Shown here: positions 1 through 10,604 of the stretch, in pieces
Position numbering within the stretch: position 1 is the stretch's first letter
Layout of the letters: the number at the start of each line of letters is the position of its first letter
Origin: Streptomyces griseofuscus
GTDB taxonomy: Bacteria; Actinomycetota; Actinomycetes; Streptomycetales; Streptomycetaceae
Direction of reading: 5' to 3'
Length of the DNA: 64,000 bases
Assembly (NCBI RefSeq): GCF_014673495.1
Contig: NZ_CP051006.1
Location: 6,847,501 to 6,911,500, forward strand
The notes under the pieces: model-generated
Seen by the model: the letters and a program-made list of their open reading frames with translations, nothing else
What the model was told of the DNA's origin: nothing
Databases searched by the model: none
Program-made: the position numbers and the translations under genes

Positions 1-40
1 AGCCTGACCGGGGGACCCGGAACGTGCACGAGGAGCCCTC

Positions 41-2578
<2,538 letters not shown>

Positions 2579-2600
2579 CGGGCTCTGAGCACAGCGAAAG

Positions 2601-2631
2601 GGCGGGCCGGGCAGTGACTGCCCGGCCCGCC
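2601..2631. terminator. Bidirectional terminator between relA and the DUF349 gene
   Basis: Perfect 14-bp inverted repeat (2601-2614 pairs with 2618-2631) with a TGA loop, 23 bp after the relA stop and between two convergent genes. A short T-rich run follows on the + side (TTGTCTTTC). Confidence 0.85.
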
Positions 2632-2741
2632 TTGTCTTTCAGTGCCTCTTCCAGGCCCTGAGACCCAGGACGCCCGGAAAGCGGTCGGGGCGGCAACCAT
2701 TACGGTCACCGCCCCATCAGGTGCGTGCTGTCGCCGGCAGG

Positions 2742-3971
2742 TCAGCCGCCGAACTCCTGGAGGCCCTTCAGAGCCTGGTCCAGGAGTGCCTGGCGGCCCT
2801 CCAGCTCCTTCTGGAGCTTGTCGGCCCTGGAGTTGTTGCCCTGGGCGCGGGCCTGCTCGATCTGCGCCCCGAGCTTGTCCACGGCGGCCTGGAGCTGACC
2901 GGTCAGACCCTCGGCACGCGCCCGCGCCTCCGGGTTCGTCCGGCGCCACTCGGCCTCCTCGGCCTCCTGGATCGCCCGCTCGACCGTGTGCATCCGGCCC
3001 TCGACCTTCGGACGCGCGTCCCGCGGGACATGGCCGATGGCCTCCCAGCGCTCGTTGATCGAACGGAACGCGGCACGGGCGGCCTTCAGCTCACCGATCG
3101 GCAGCAGCTTCTCGGCCTCCTCGGCCAGCTCCTCCTTGAGCTTGAGGTTCTCCGCCTGCTCCGCGTCCCGCTCGGCGAACACCGAGCTGCGCGCCGCGAA
3201 GAACACGTCCTGGGCGCCGCGGAAGCGGTTCCACAGGTCGTCCTCGTGCTCGCGCTGGGCGCGGCCCGCGGCCTTCCACTCCGACATCAGATCGCGGTAA
3301 CGGGCCGCCGTCGGACCCCAGTCCGTGGAACCCGACAGCGACTCGGCCTCGGCGACCAGCCGTTCCTTGATCCGGCGGGCGTCCTCGCGCTGCGCGTCCA
3401 GCTGCGCGAAGTGCGCCTTGCGGCGCTTGGAGAACGCCGACCGGGCGTGCGAGAAGCGGTGCCACAGCTCGTCGTCGGACTTGCGGTCCAGCCGCGGCAG
3501 CCCCTTCCAGGTGTCCACCAGCGCCCGCAGCCGCTCACCCGCGGCCCGCCACTGGTCGGACTGCGCCAGCTGCTCCGCCTCGGCGACCAGGTCCTCCTTG
3601 GCCTTGCGGGCCTCGTCGGACTGCTTGGCCCGCTGGACCTTGCGCTCCTCGCGGCGCGCCTCGACCGTCTCCACGAGCTTGTCCAGCCGACCGCGCAGCG
3701 CGGCCAGATCGCCGACCGCGTGATGCGCGTCCACCTGCTCGCGCAGATGGTCGATGGCGGCCTGGGCGTCCTTCGCCGACAGGTCGGTGGTCCGCACTCG
3801 CTTCTCGAGGAGGCCGATCTCGACAACCAGGCCCTCGTACTTGCGCTCGAAGTAGGCCAGCGCCTCCTCAGGGGAGCCGGCCGCCCAGGATCCGACGACC
3901 TGCTCGCCGTCGGCCGTACGCACGTACACGGTCCCCGTCTCGTCGACGCGGCCCCACGGGTCGCTGCTCAC
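2742..3971 (-). CDS. DUF349 repeat coiled-coil protein
   Basis: 409 aa, very rich in Arg/Glu/Ala. At least three DUF349-type repeats are visible, each with a Trp-containing core (VDTWKGL, SEWKAAGRAQ, NERWEAIGHVP) followed by charged helices, so long coiled coil is expected. GTG start with an AGGAGG-like box 4 nt upstream (GGAGGCGCT-GTG). No catalytic motif or signal peptide is seen. DUF349 proteins are widespread in bacteria and their biochemical role is unclear to me. The gene is convergent with relA and lies downstream of the cyclophilin gene on the same strand, separated from it by a hairpin. Confidence 0.85.
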   Translation of the reverse strand: MSSDPWGRVDETGTVYVRTADGEQVVGSWAAGSPEEALAYFERKYEGLVVEIGLLEKRVRTTDLSAKDAQAAIDHLREQVDAHHAVGDLAALRGRLDKLVETVEARREERKVQRAKQSDEARKAKEDLVAEAEQLAQSDQWRAAGERLRALVDTWKGLPRLDRKSDDELWHRFSHARSAFSKRRKAHFAQLDAQREDARRIKERLVAEAESLSGSTDWGPTAARYRDLMSEWKAAGRAQREHEDDLWNRFRGAQDVFFAARSSVFAERDAEQAENLKLKEELAEEAEKLLPIGELKAARAAFRSINERWEAIGHVPRDARPKVEGRMHTVERAIQEAEEAEWRRTNPEARARAEGLTGQLQAAVDKLGAQIEQARAQGNNSRADKLQKELEGRQALLDQALKGLQEFGG

Positions 3972-3987
3972 AGCGCCTCCTCCACAT

Positions 3988-4021
3988 GATGCCTCGGGGC
4001 GCCTCAGCGCCCCCGGGCATC
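3988..4021 (-). terminator. Probable terminator of the cyclophilin gene
   Basis: Near-perfect 15-bp inverted repeat (GATGCC..GGGGCGC / GCGCCCC..GGCATC) with a CTCA loop, about 95 bp past the cyclophilin stop on the minus strand and just upstream of the DUF349 gene. It could also lie in the DUF349 5' UTR. Confidence 0.55.
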
Positions 4022-4114
4022 GACCACAGTTTCGTCACGGCCAACATAGGCGACCAGCGGGTTCCCTGTCCGCATCCAGCGCGACCGAAATTCCGCCGAC
4101 GGCCCTGCCCGGCC

Positions 4115-4939
4115 TCAGGACTTGGTGACCGTCGCCTTATTGATCACCACGGTCGCGTTCGGGGCACCGTCTCCCCGGCCGGTGCTCTCGCCCGCCGCCG
4201 CGATCTTGTTCAGCACCTTCATGCCGGACGCCGAGATCGTGCCGAACGGCGTGTACTGCGGCGGCAGCGGGCTGTCCTTGTAGACCAGGAAGAACTGGCT
4301 GCCGCCGGTGTGCTTCTGGCCGGTGTTGGCCATCGCCACCGTGCCCGCCGGGTAGGTGTTCTTCTTCAGGCTGGCGTCCTTCAGGTTCTCGTCCGGCAGC
4401 GTGTAGCCGGGACCGCCCATGCCGGTGCCCTGCGGGTCGCCGCACTGGAGCACGTAGATGCCCTGTGTGGTCAGCCGGTGGCACTTGGTGTGGTCGAAGT
4501 AGCCCTTGCCCGCGAGGAAGTCGAACGAGTTGGCCGTGTGCGGGGCCGCCGACGTCTTCAGCGAGATCGGGATGTCACCGCACGTCGTGGAGAGGTCCAT
4601 CGTGTACTTCGCCGACGTGTCGATCGACATCGCCGGCTCCTTCTTCCAGCTGAGCTTCTTCACCGAGCCCGCCGCCGGCTTCTGGCACGGGTCCGGCGCC
4701 TTGCTCGGCTGCGTGGACGCGCTCGGCTTCGTCTTGGCGCCGGCGTCGGTCTTCTTGTCGTCGCCCCCCAGCACATGGGTCGTGTAGAGCGCCACACTGC
4801 CGATCACGATCACGCCGAGTACCGACGCGATCGCGGAGTTGCGCACGCGGGCCTTGCGCCGCGACTCGGTGCGTCGCTGCTGCTGCCGCAAGAACTTCTC
4901 CCGGGCGAGCTGACGCCGCCGCTGCTCCTGGCTGACCAC
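4115..4939 (-). CDS. Membrane-anchored peptidyl-prolyl cis-trans isomerase (cyclophilin)
   Basis: Catalyses proline isomerisation in proteins, probably outside the membrane. 274 aa with a basic cytoplasmic N-terminus (KFLRQQQRRTESRRKARVR), one transmembrane segment at roughly residues 34-58 (IASVLGVIVIGSVALYTT), a Ser/Thr/Pro/Lys-rich linker, then a cyclophilin domain from ~95 to the end. Typical cyclophilin features are present: FDHTKCHRLTT, GTGMGGPGYTLPDE, AMANTG, GSQFFLVY and FGTISASGMKVLNKI. The topology is single-pass type II. GTG start with AGGAG 8 nt upstream. It is divergent from the metallo-hydrolase gene across a 181-bp gap. Confidence 0.93.
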   Translation of the reverse strand: MVSQEQRRRQLAREKFLRQQQRRTESRRKARVRNSAIASVLGVIVIGSVALYTTHVLGGDDKKTDAGAKTKPSASTQPSKAPDPCQKPAAGSVKKLSWKKEPAMSIDTSAKYTMDLSTTCGDIPISLKTSAAPHTANSFDFLAGKGYFDHTKCHRLTTQGIYVLQCGDPQGTGMGGPGYTLPDENLKDASLKKNTYPAGTVAMANTGQKHTGGSQFFLVYKDSPLPPQYTPFGTISASGMKVLNKIAAAGESTGRGDGAPNATVVINKATVTKS

Positions 4940-5120
4940 CGGGTTCTCTCCTCATGCGTGTCGTGTGTCGAGCGGTACGCGTGCGTCCTCGTGGGCCGAC
5001 CACTGCGTGTAGCCCCGTACCGTATATGGGTTCGCTGAGGAAACGGCAGCGCCGGTAGGCTCTGACTGCGGCCGAGGCCGCCTTGTCACCACCTGCACAC
5101 CGATGAAACGAAGGACGATC

Positions 5121-5828
5121 GTGCTCATTGCCGGGTTCCCCGCCGGGGCCTGGGGGACGAACTGCTACCTCGTCGCCCCCGCCGCCGGTGAGGAGTGCGT
5201 GATCATCGACCCGGGCCACCAGGCCACCGAGGGAGTCGAGGAAGCGCTGAAGAAGCATCGGCTCAAGCCCGTCGCCGTCGTCCTCACCCACGGCCATATC
5301 GACCATGTGGCCTCGGTCGTCCCCGTGTGCGGCGCCCATGACGTGCCCGCCTGGATCCACCCCGAGGACCGCTTCATGATGAGCGACCCGGAGAAGGCGC
5401 TCGGCCGCTCGATCGGCATGCCCCTGATGGGCGAGCTGACCGTGGGCGAGCCCGACGACGTCCGGGAGCTGGCGGACGGCGCGCAGCTGGACCTGGCCGG
5501 CCTGGAGTTCTCCGTCGCGCACGCGCCGGGCCATACCAAGGGGTCGGTGACCTTCCGGATGCCCGAGAGCGCCGACGTGCCGTCGGTGTTCTTCTCCGGG
5601 GATCTGCTGTTCGCCGGCTCCATCGGACGCACCGATCTGCCGGGCGGATCCATGGCGGACATGTTCGGGTCGCTGGCACGGGTGTGCCTGCCGCTCGACG
5701 ACTCCACCGTGGTCCTGTCCGGCCACGGCCCCCAGACGACCATCGGCCGCGAGCGCGCCACCAACCCCTATCTGCGGGAAGTGGCAGCCGGCCAGGGAGC
5801 CCCCGCGGCTCCCCGACGAGGAATGTGA
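5121..5828 (+). CDS. MBL-fold metallo-hydrolase (glyoxalase II-like)
   Basis: A zinc-dependent hydrolase of the metallo-beta-lactamase superfamily. It has the THGHIDH motif (HxHxDH), a second His in HAPGHTKGS, the FSGDLLF aspartate and a C-terminal GHGP, so all expected metal ligands are present. This set fits hydroxyacylglutathione-hydrolase-like proteins, but the substrate cannot be read from sequence. The GTG at 5121 is preferred over the in-frame ATG at 5103 because AAGGA sits 6 nt before it. The gene ends 13 bp before hisS and probably shares its transcript. A TAGGCT -10-like hexamer lies at 5056-5061. Confidence 0.9.
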   Translation: MLIAGFPAGAWGTNCYLVAPAAGEECVIIDPGHQATEGVEEALKKHRLKPVAVVLTHGHIDHVASVVPVCGAHDVPAWIHPEDRFMMSDPEKALGRSIGMPLMGELTVGEPDDVRELADGAQLDLAGLEFSVAHAPGHTKGSVTFRMPESADVPSVFFSGDLLFAGSIGRTDLPGGSMADMFGSLARVCLPLDDSTVVLSGHGPQTTIGRERATNPYLREVAAGQGAPAAPRRGM

Positions 5829-5841
5829 CGAGAGAGCTTCC

Positions 5842-7104
5842 GTGAGCACCTTCCAGGCCCCCAAGGGCACCTACGACCTGATCCCGCCGGACTCCGCGAC
5901 GTACCTGGCGGTCCGCGAGGCGATCGCCGCCCCGCTGCGCAACTCCGGCTACGGCTACATCGAGACCCCCGGCTTCGAGAACGTCGAGCTGTTCGCACGC
6001 GGTGTCGGCGAGTCCACCGACATCGTCACCAAGGAGATGTACGCCTTCGAGACCAAGGGCGGCAACAAGCTCGCCCTGCGCCCCGAGGGCACGGCCTCCG
6101 TGCTGCGCGCGGCCCTGGAGGCCAATCTGCACAAGACCGGCAACCTCCCGGTCAAGCTCTGGTACTCGGGCTCGTACTACCGCTACGAACGCCCGCAGAA
6201 GGGCCGCTACCGCCACTTCTCCCAGGTCGGTGCCGAGGCGATCGGCGCGGAGGACCCGGCACTGGACGCCGAGCTGATCATCCTGGCCGACCAGGCGTAC
6301 CGCTCGCTGGGCCTGCGCAATTTCCGCATCCTGCTCAACAGCCTGGGCGACAAGGAGTGCCGGCCCGTGTACCGGGCCGCGCTCCAGGACTTCCTGCGCG
6401 GCCTTGACCTCGACGAGGACACGCTGCGGCGCGCCGAGATCAACCCGCTGCGCGTCCTGGACGACAAGCGCGAGTCGGTCCAGAAGCAGCTCACCGGCGC
6501 CCCGCTGCTGCGCGACTACCTGTGCGACGCCTGCAAGGCGTACCACGAGGAGGTCCGTGAGCTGATCACGGCGGCGGGCGTGGCCTTCGAGGACGACCCG
6601 AAGCTGGTCCGCGGCCTGGACTACTACACCCGCACCACCTTCGAGTTCGTGCACGACGGCCTCGGCTCGCAGTCCGCGGTGGGCGGCGGCGGCCGCTACG
6701 ACGGCCTGTCCGAGATGATCGGCGGCCCCGCGCTGCCCTCCGTCGGCTGGGCCCTGGGCGTCGACCGCACGGTCCTCGCCCTGGAGGCCGAGGGCGTGGC
6801 GCTGGACCTCCCGTCCACCACGTCCGTGTACGCCGTCCCGCTCGGCGAGGAAGCCCGCCGCGTCCTGTTCGCCAAGGTCACCGAGCTGCGCAAGGTGGGC
6901 ATCGCGGCGGACTTCGCGTACGGCGGCAAGGGCCTCAAGGGGGCCATGAAGAACGCCAACCGCAGCGGCGCGCGCTTCACCCTGGTCGCCGGCGAACGCG
7001 ACCTGGCCGAGGGCGTCGTCCAGCTGAAGGACATGGAGTCCGGCGAGCAGAGCGCGATCGGTGTCAACGAGATCGTGGCGGAGCTGGAGTCGCGACTCGG
7101 CTAG
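5842..7104 (+). CDS. hisS: Histidyl-tRNA synthetase
   Basis: Charges tRNA-His with histidine; class II synthetase. 420 aa, the usual size. Motif 2 region (RPEGTASVLRA), the histidine-specific signature LVRGLDYYTRTTFEF and GGGGRYDGL are present, followed by a C-terminal anticodon-binding domain (from ~330). GTG start preceded by a GAGAG box. It follows the metallo-hydrolase closely and is closed by a perfect 13-bp terminator hairpin. Confidence 0.97.
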   Translation: MSTFQAPKGTYDLIPPDSATYLAVREAIAAPLRNSGYGYIETPGFENVELFARGVGESTDIVTKEMYAFETKGGNKLALRPEGTASVLRAALEANLHKTGNLPVKLWYSGSYYRYERPQKGRYRHFSQVGAEAIGAEDPALDAELIILADQAYRSLGLRNFRILLNSLGDKECRPVYRAALQDFLRGLDLDEDTLRRAEINPLRVLDDKRESVQKQLTGAPLLRDYLCDACKAYHEEVRELITAAGVAFEDDPKLVRGLDYYTRTTFEFVHDGLGSQSAVGGGGRYDGLSEMIGGPALPSVGWALGVDRTVLALEAEGVALDLPSTTSVYAVPLGEEARRVLFAKVTELRKVGIAADFAYGGKGLKGAMKNANRSGARFTLVAGERDLAEGVVQLKDMESGEQSAIGVNEIVAELESRLG

Positions 7105-7127
7105 CAGCCGACAGTTTGCGTGCGGAA

Positions 7128-7155
7128 GGGGCGCCGGGGAAGTCCCCGGCGCCCC
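7128..7155 (+). terminator. hisS terminator
   Basis: Perfect 13-bp stem, 7128-7140 pairing with 7143-7155, 24 bp after the hisS stop. The AG between the arms means the closing base pairs must open to give a four-base loop. No long T tract follows, which is normal for Streptomyces. Confidence 0.8.
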
Positions 7156-7479
7156 CTGCGCACCGCGCCGGCAGCGTCCGCCGTCAACCCGGTGGCTGCC
7201 GATTCGTCCTGCCAGAGGAACCCGAACATCTCACCGCGCCGGACGCCGGGATCCGGGCCGGACACCGCGGCCACGTCCCCGTACCGCTCGCACGACCCCG
7301 TGCATTCACCGCGAATTCGCTCGCGTGTGCTGTCATGGTCTTGATGCTCCGGCCGAAACCATACGGTCCGTGACCGCCGGGCGGCCTTCCTTATGTCCGT
7401 CGAACGGTGGACACACAGAAGGGTGCGGCACAATGGCCGGTGCCCGAAGATGGTCCAACTCTCAAGTGACGGAATCGGC
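7156..7479. other. Gene-free stretch between hisS and the VKOR gene
   Basis: About 320 bp without a convincing gene on either strand. A minus-strand reading frame crosses it, but that frame runs through the hisS terminator hairpin and into the next gene, and it has no recognisable domain. An in-frame ATG at 7393 could extend the downstream gene. Promoter elements for the VKOR gene are expected here; I see no clear -10/-35 pair. Confidence 0.5.
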
Positions 7480-7482
7480 GTG

Positions 7483-8136
7483 ATGAGCAAGACGACAGTC
7501 AACGACGTCTCCGCGGTGTCCGGTCCCGACCGTCCCGCCGACGGCCGCACCGTGGGCGGCAGCCGCGCCTTCGCCCTGCTGCTGGTCATCACCGGTGCGG
7601 CCGGACTGCTGGCCGCGTGGGTGATCACGCTCGACAAGTTCAAGATCCTCGAGTACAAGGTCGCGGGCAAGACCTTCACGCCCGGTTGCAGCGTGAACCC
7701 GGTGGTCTCCTGCGGCAGCGTGATGGAGAGCAAGCAGGCCGCCGCCTTCGGCTTCCCCAACCCGATGCTCGGCCTGGTCTGCTACGGCATCGTGATCTGC
7801 GTCGGCATGAGCCTGCTGACCCGCGCCCGCTTCCCGCGCTGGTACTGGCTGACCTTCAACTTCGGCACCCTCTTCGGCGTCTGCTTCGTCACCTGGCTCC
7901 AGTTCGAGTCCCTGTACCGGATCAACGCCCTGTGCCTGTGGTGCTCGCTGGCCTGGGTCGCCACGATCACCATGTTCTGGTACGTCACCTCGTTCAACGT
8001 CCGCCACGCCTTCCTGCCCGCCCCGCGCTGGCTGCGCTCCTTCCTCGGCGAGTTCACCTGGGTGCTGCCGGTCACCCACTGCGGCATCATCGCCATGCTG
8101 GTCCTGACCCGCTGGGGCAGCGCCCTCTGGGCCTGA
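7483..8136 (+). CDS. Vitamin K epoxide reductase (VKOR) family membrane protein
   Basis: VKOR-like integral membrane thiol oxidoreductase, expected to reoxidise a DsbA-type partner using quinone. The protein has about five hydrophobic segments. The loop cysteine pair is in CSVNPVVSC, and the active-site CxxC is ALCLWCS in the third helix or nearby. ATG 7483 overlaps an alternative GTG at 7480; an upstream in-frame ATG at 7393 would add a hydrophilic 30-residue extension that looks unlike the family. From the ATG the product is 217 aa, a usual size. No DsbA partner is encoded next to it here. Confidence 0.88.
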   Translation: MSKTTVNDVSAVSGPDRPADGRTVGGSRAFALLLVITGAAGLLAAWVITLDKFKILEYKVAGKTFTPGCSVNPVVSCGSVMESKQAAAFGFPNPMLGLVCYGIVICVGMSLLTRARFPRWYWLTFNFGTLFGVCFVTWLQFESLYRINALCLWCSLAWVATITMFWYVTSFNVRHAFLPAPRWLRSFLGEFTWVLPVTHCGIIAMLVLTRWGSALWA

Positions 8137-8147
8137 GCCCCCCGCCC

Positions 8148-8178
8148 GCGGCCCGGTCCCCGCATGGGTCCGGGCCGC
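8148..8178 (+). terminator. Terminator after the VKOR gene
   Basis: 9-bp GC stem (GCGGCCCGG / CCGGGCCGC) around a 13-nt loop, 11 bp after the stop codon. Confidence 0.6.
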
Positions 8179-8208
8179 ATTGTCAGTGCCGTGACTTAGG
8201 GTTTCAGC

Positions 8209-9564
8209 GTGGAACCCGACCTCTTCACCGCCGCAGCAGAAGAACGCCAGGAGAAGGACCCGGCGGCCAGCCCCCTGGCGGTGCGCATGCGCCCGCGCAC
8301 CCTCGACGAGGTCGTGGGCCAGCAGCACCTGCTCAAGCCCGGCTCGCCCCTGCGCCGCCTGGTCGGCGAGGGCTCCGGCGGCCCCGCCGGACCGTCCTCG
8401 GTGATCCTCTGGGGCCCTCCCGGCACCGGCAAGACCACCCTCGCGTATGTCGTCTCCAAGGCCACCAACAAGCGTTTCGTGGAGCTGTCCGCGATCACCG
8501 CGGGCGTCAAGGAGGTGCGCGCGGTCATCGACGGCGCCCGCCGCGCCACCGGCGGCTTCGGCACCGAGACCGTCCTCTTCCTGGACGAGATCCATCGCTT
8601 CAGCAAGGCCCAGCAGGACTCCCTGCTCCCCGCCGTCGAGAACCGCTGGGTGACCCTGATCGCGGCCACCACCGAGAACCCCTACTTCTCGGTGATCTCA
8701 CCGCTGCTGTCCCGCTCCCTGCTGCTCACCCTCGAACCCCTCACCGACGACGACATCCGCGGCCTGCTGCGGCGCGCCCTGGACGCCGAGCGCGGTCTGA
8801 AGGGCGCGGTCACCCTCCCCGAGGACACCGAGGAGCACCTGCTGCGCATCGCGGGCGGCGACGCCCGCCGCGCCCTGACCGCCCTGGAGGCCGCCGCCGG
8901 AGCCGCCCTCGACCAGGACGAGCGGGAGATCACCCTCGCCACACTGGAGCAGACCGTGGACCGGGCGGCGGTCAAGTACGACCGTGACGGCGACCAGCAC
9001 TACGACGTCGCCAGCGCGCTCATCAAATCCATCCGCGGCTCCGACGTGGACGCGGCCCTGCACTACCTCGCCCGCATGATCGAGGCCGGCGAGGACCCCC
9101 GGTTCATCGCGCGGCGCCTGATGATCTCCGCCAGCGAGGACATCGGCCTGGCCGACCCGAACGCGCTGCCCATCGCGGTCGCCGCCGCCCAGGCCGTCGC
9201 CATGATCGGCTTCCCCGAGGCGGCCCTCACCCTCAGCCACGCCACCATCGCCCTCGCGCTCGCCCCCAAGTCCAACTCCGCGACGACCGCGATAGGCGCC
9301 GCCCTGGAGGACGTCCGCAAGGGCCTGGCGGGCAGCGTCCCGGCGCATCTGCGCGACGGCCACTACAAGGGCGCCGCCAAACTCGGCCACGCGCAGGGGT
9401 ATGTGTATCCGCACGACCTGCCCGAGGGCATCGCCGAGCAGCAGTACGCCCCGGACACGATCAAGGACCGCGAGTACTACGCGCCGACCCGGCACGGCGC
9501 CGAGGCGCGCTACGCGGACGCGGTCGACTGGACCCGCAGGCACCTCGGTCGCAGGCGGCCCTGA
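8209..9564 (+). CDS. rarA: Replication-associated recombination protein RarA (MgsA) AAA+ ATPase
   Basis: AAA+ clamp-loader-like ATPase that acts at stalled replication forks. 451 aa. The Walker A is GPPGTGKTT (~66-74), Walker B LFLDEIHRF, sensor 1 AATTENP and the arginine finger region LLSRSLLLTLEPL. The C-terminal tetramerisation region contains DPRFIARRLMISASEDIGLAD and the conserved YxPT-like end. GTG start with no Shine-Dalgarno; a TAGGGT hexamer ends 6 nt before it, so a leaderless mRNA is likely. It is followed by the rpsD leader. Confidence 0.94.
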   Translation: MEPDLFTAAAEERQEKDPAASPLAVRMRPRTLDEVVGQQHLLKPGSPLRRLVGEGSGGPAGPSSVILWGPPGTGKTTLAYVVSKATNKRFVELSAITAGVKEVRAVIDGARRATGGFGTETVLFLDEIHRFSKAQQDSLLPAVENRWVTLIAATTENPYFSVISPLLSRSLLLTLEPLTDDDIRGLLRRALDAERGLKGAVTLPEDTEEHLLRIAGGDARRALTALEAAAGAALDQDEREITLATLEQTVDRAAVKYDRDGDQHYDVASALIKSIRGSDVDAALHYLARMIEAGEDPRFIARRLMISASEDIGLADPNALPIAVAAAQAVAMIGFPEAALTLSHATIALALAPKSNSATTAIGAALEDVRKGLAGSVPAHLRDGHYKGAAKLGHAQGYVYPHDLPEGIAEQQYAPDTIKDREYYAPTRHGAEARYADAVDWTRRHLGRRRP

Positions 9565-9572
9565 GCAGCCTG

Positions 9573-9869
9573 TAGAATGCTCCGAAGTGCCCAGTCCCGT
9601 GCCGTCAGAGCGGGACAACGGGCCGGAGACCCGTCCCTGTGGGGCCGGACTCCAGGAGCGTCGCGCACCGTCGAACGGTGTCGCGGGCAGCCCACCACCA
9701 CCGGGAGTCCCGGAGCGGTCGGTGGGCCACTCGCGTGCTGCACGTATGTGCCCAGATCAGGGAAGCGGCTGCCCAGCGGGTCCCCAGTGGACCGGCGGGT
9801 CTTCCCGGCTGCGGATGCGACCTCCCGAAACCTCTGGCAAGCCGAACACTACGAAACGAGATTGAGACA
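9573..9869 (+). promoter_or_regulatory. rpsD promoter and long structured leader
   Basis: About 300 nt without a gene before the S4 start. A TAGAAT -10-like hexamer (9573-9578, preceded by TG) lies just past rarA. The leader contains several stems, for example CACCGT-CGA-ACGGTG at 9666-9680 inside a longer GTCGCG/CGCG pairing. S4 represses its own mRNA through leader structures in other bacteria, so an autoregulatory role is inferred; no known S4-leader consensus was matched. Confidence 0.45.
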
Positions 9870-10484
9870 GTGGCGAACCAGTCCCGCCCCAAGGTCAAGA
9901 AGTCGCGTGCCCTCGGCATCGCGCTGACCCCGAAGGCCGTCAAGTACTTCGAGGCCCGCCCCTACCCGCCGGGTGAGCACGGCCGCGGCCGCAAGCAGAA
10001 CTCGGACTACAAGGTCCGTCTGCTGGAGAAGCAGCGCCTGCGCGCTCAGTACGACATCTCCGAGCGTCAGCTCGTCCGCGCCTACGAGCGTGCCTCCAAG
10101 GTCCAGGGCAAGACCGGTGAGGCCCTGATCGTGGAGCTGGAGCGCCGCCTCGACGCGCTGGTCCTGCGTTCGGGTCTCGCCCGCACGATCTACCAGGCCC
10201 GCCAGATGGTCGTCCACGGCCACATCCAGGTCAACGGCCAGAAGGTCGACAAGCCGTCCTTCCGTGTCCGTCCGGACGACGTCGTGCAGGTCCGCGACCG
10301 CTCCAAGGACAAGACGCTCTTCCAGATCTCCCGTGAGGGTGGCTTCGCCGCCGACGGCGAGACCCCGCGTTACCTCCAGGTGAACCTCAAGGCCCTGGCG
10401 TTCCGCCTGGACCGTGAGCCGAACCGCAAGGAGATCCCGGTGATCTGCGACGAGCAGCTCGTCGTCGAGTACTACGCCCGCTGA
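9870..10484 (+). CDS. rpsD: 30S ribosomal protein S4
   Basis: Primary 16S rRNA-binding protein that starts assembly of the 30S body. 204 aa from the GTG at 9870 (MANQSRPKVKKSRALG), the family size; longer upstream frames read through the leader. The S4 RNA-binding domain is seen at ~95-155 (ERRLDALVLRSGLARTIYQARQMVVHGHIQVNGQKVD). The N-terminal zinc cysteines found in some S4 proteins are absent, so this is the C-minus form. It is monocistronic here, away from the alpha operon, with its own leader and terminator. Confidence 0.97.
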   Translation: MANQSRPKVKKSRALGIALTPKAVKYFEARPYPPGEHGRGRKQNSDYKVRLLEKQRLRAQYDISERQLVRAYERASKVQGKTGEALIVELERRLDALVLRSGLARTIYQARQMVVHGHIQVNGQKVDKPSFRVRPDDVVQVRDRSKDKTLFQISREGGFAADGETPRYLQVNLKALAFRLDREPNRKEIPVICDEQLVVEYYAR

Positions 10485-10511
10485 TCCCAGCCCCGGCGCA
10501 GCACCGCACTC

Positions 10512-10559
10512 CGGACCGCCGTCCTCCCCGTCCCGCTGGGCGGGGGAGGCGGCGGTTCC
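10512..10559 (+). terminator. rpsD terminator
   Basis: Long, slightly interrupted GC stem (GGACCGCC..CCTCCCCG..CCCGC opposite GCGGGGGAGG..GGCGGTTCC) 28 bp after the rpsD stop, before the convergent ATPase gene. Confidence 0.7.
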
Positions 10560-10604
10560 GCGTTTCCGGGCCGGGTGGTGCGGCGGCCCCGGCGTTCCCC
10601 CGGC

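Noticed and set aside
7101..7760. Minus-strand frame of 219 aa across the hisS-VKOR gap
   Set aside because: It runs through the hisS terminator hairpin and the start of the VKOR gene and has no recognisable domain.
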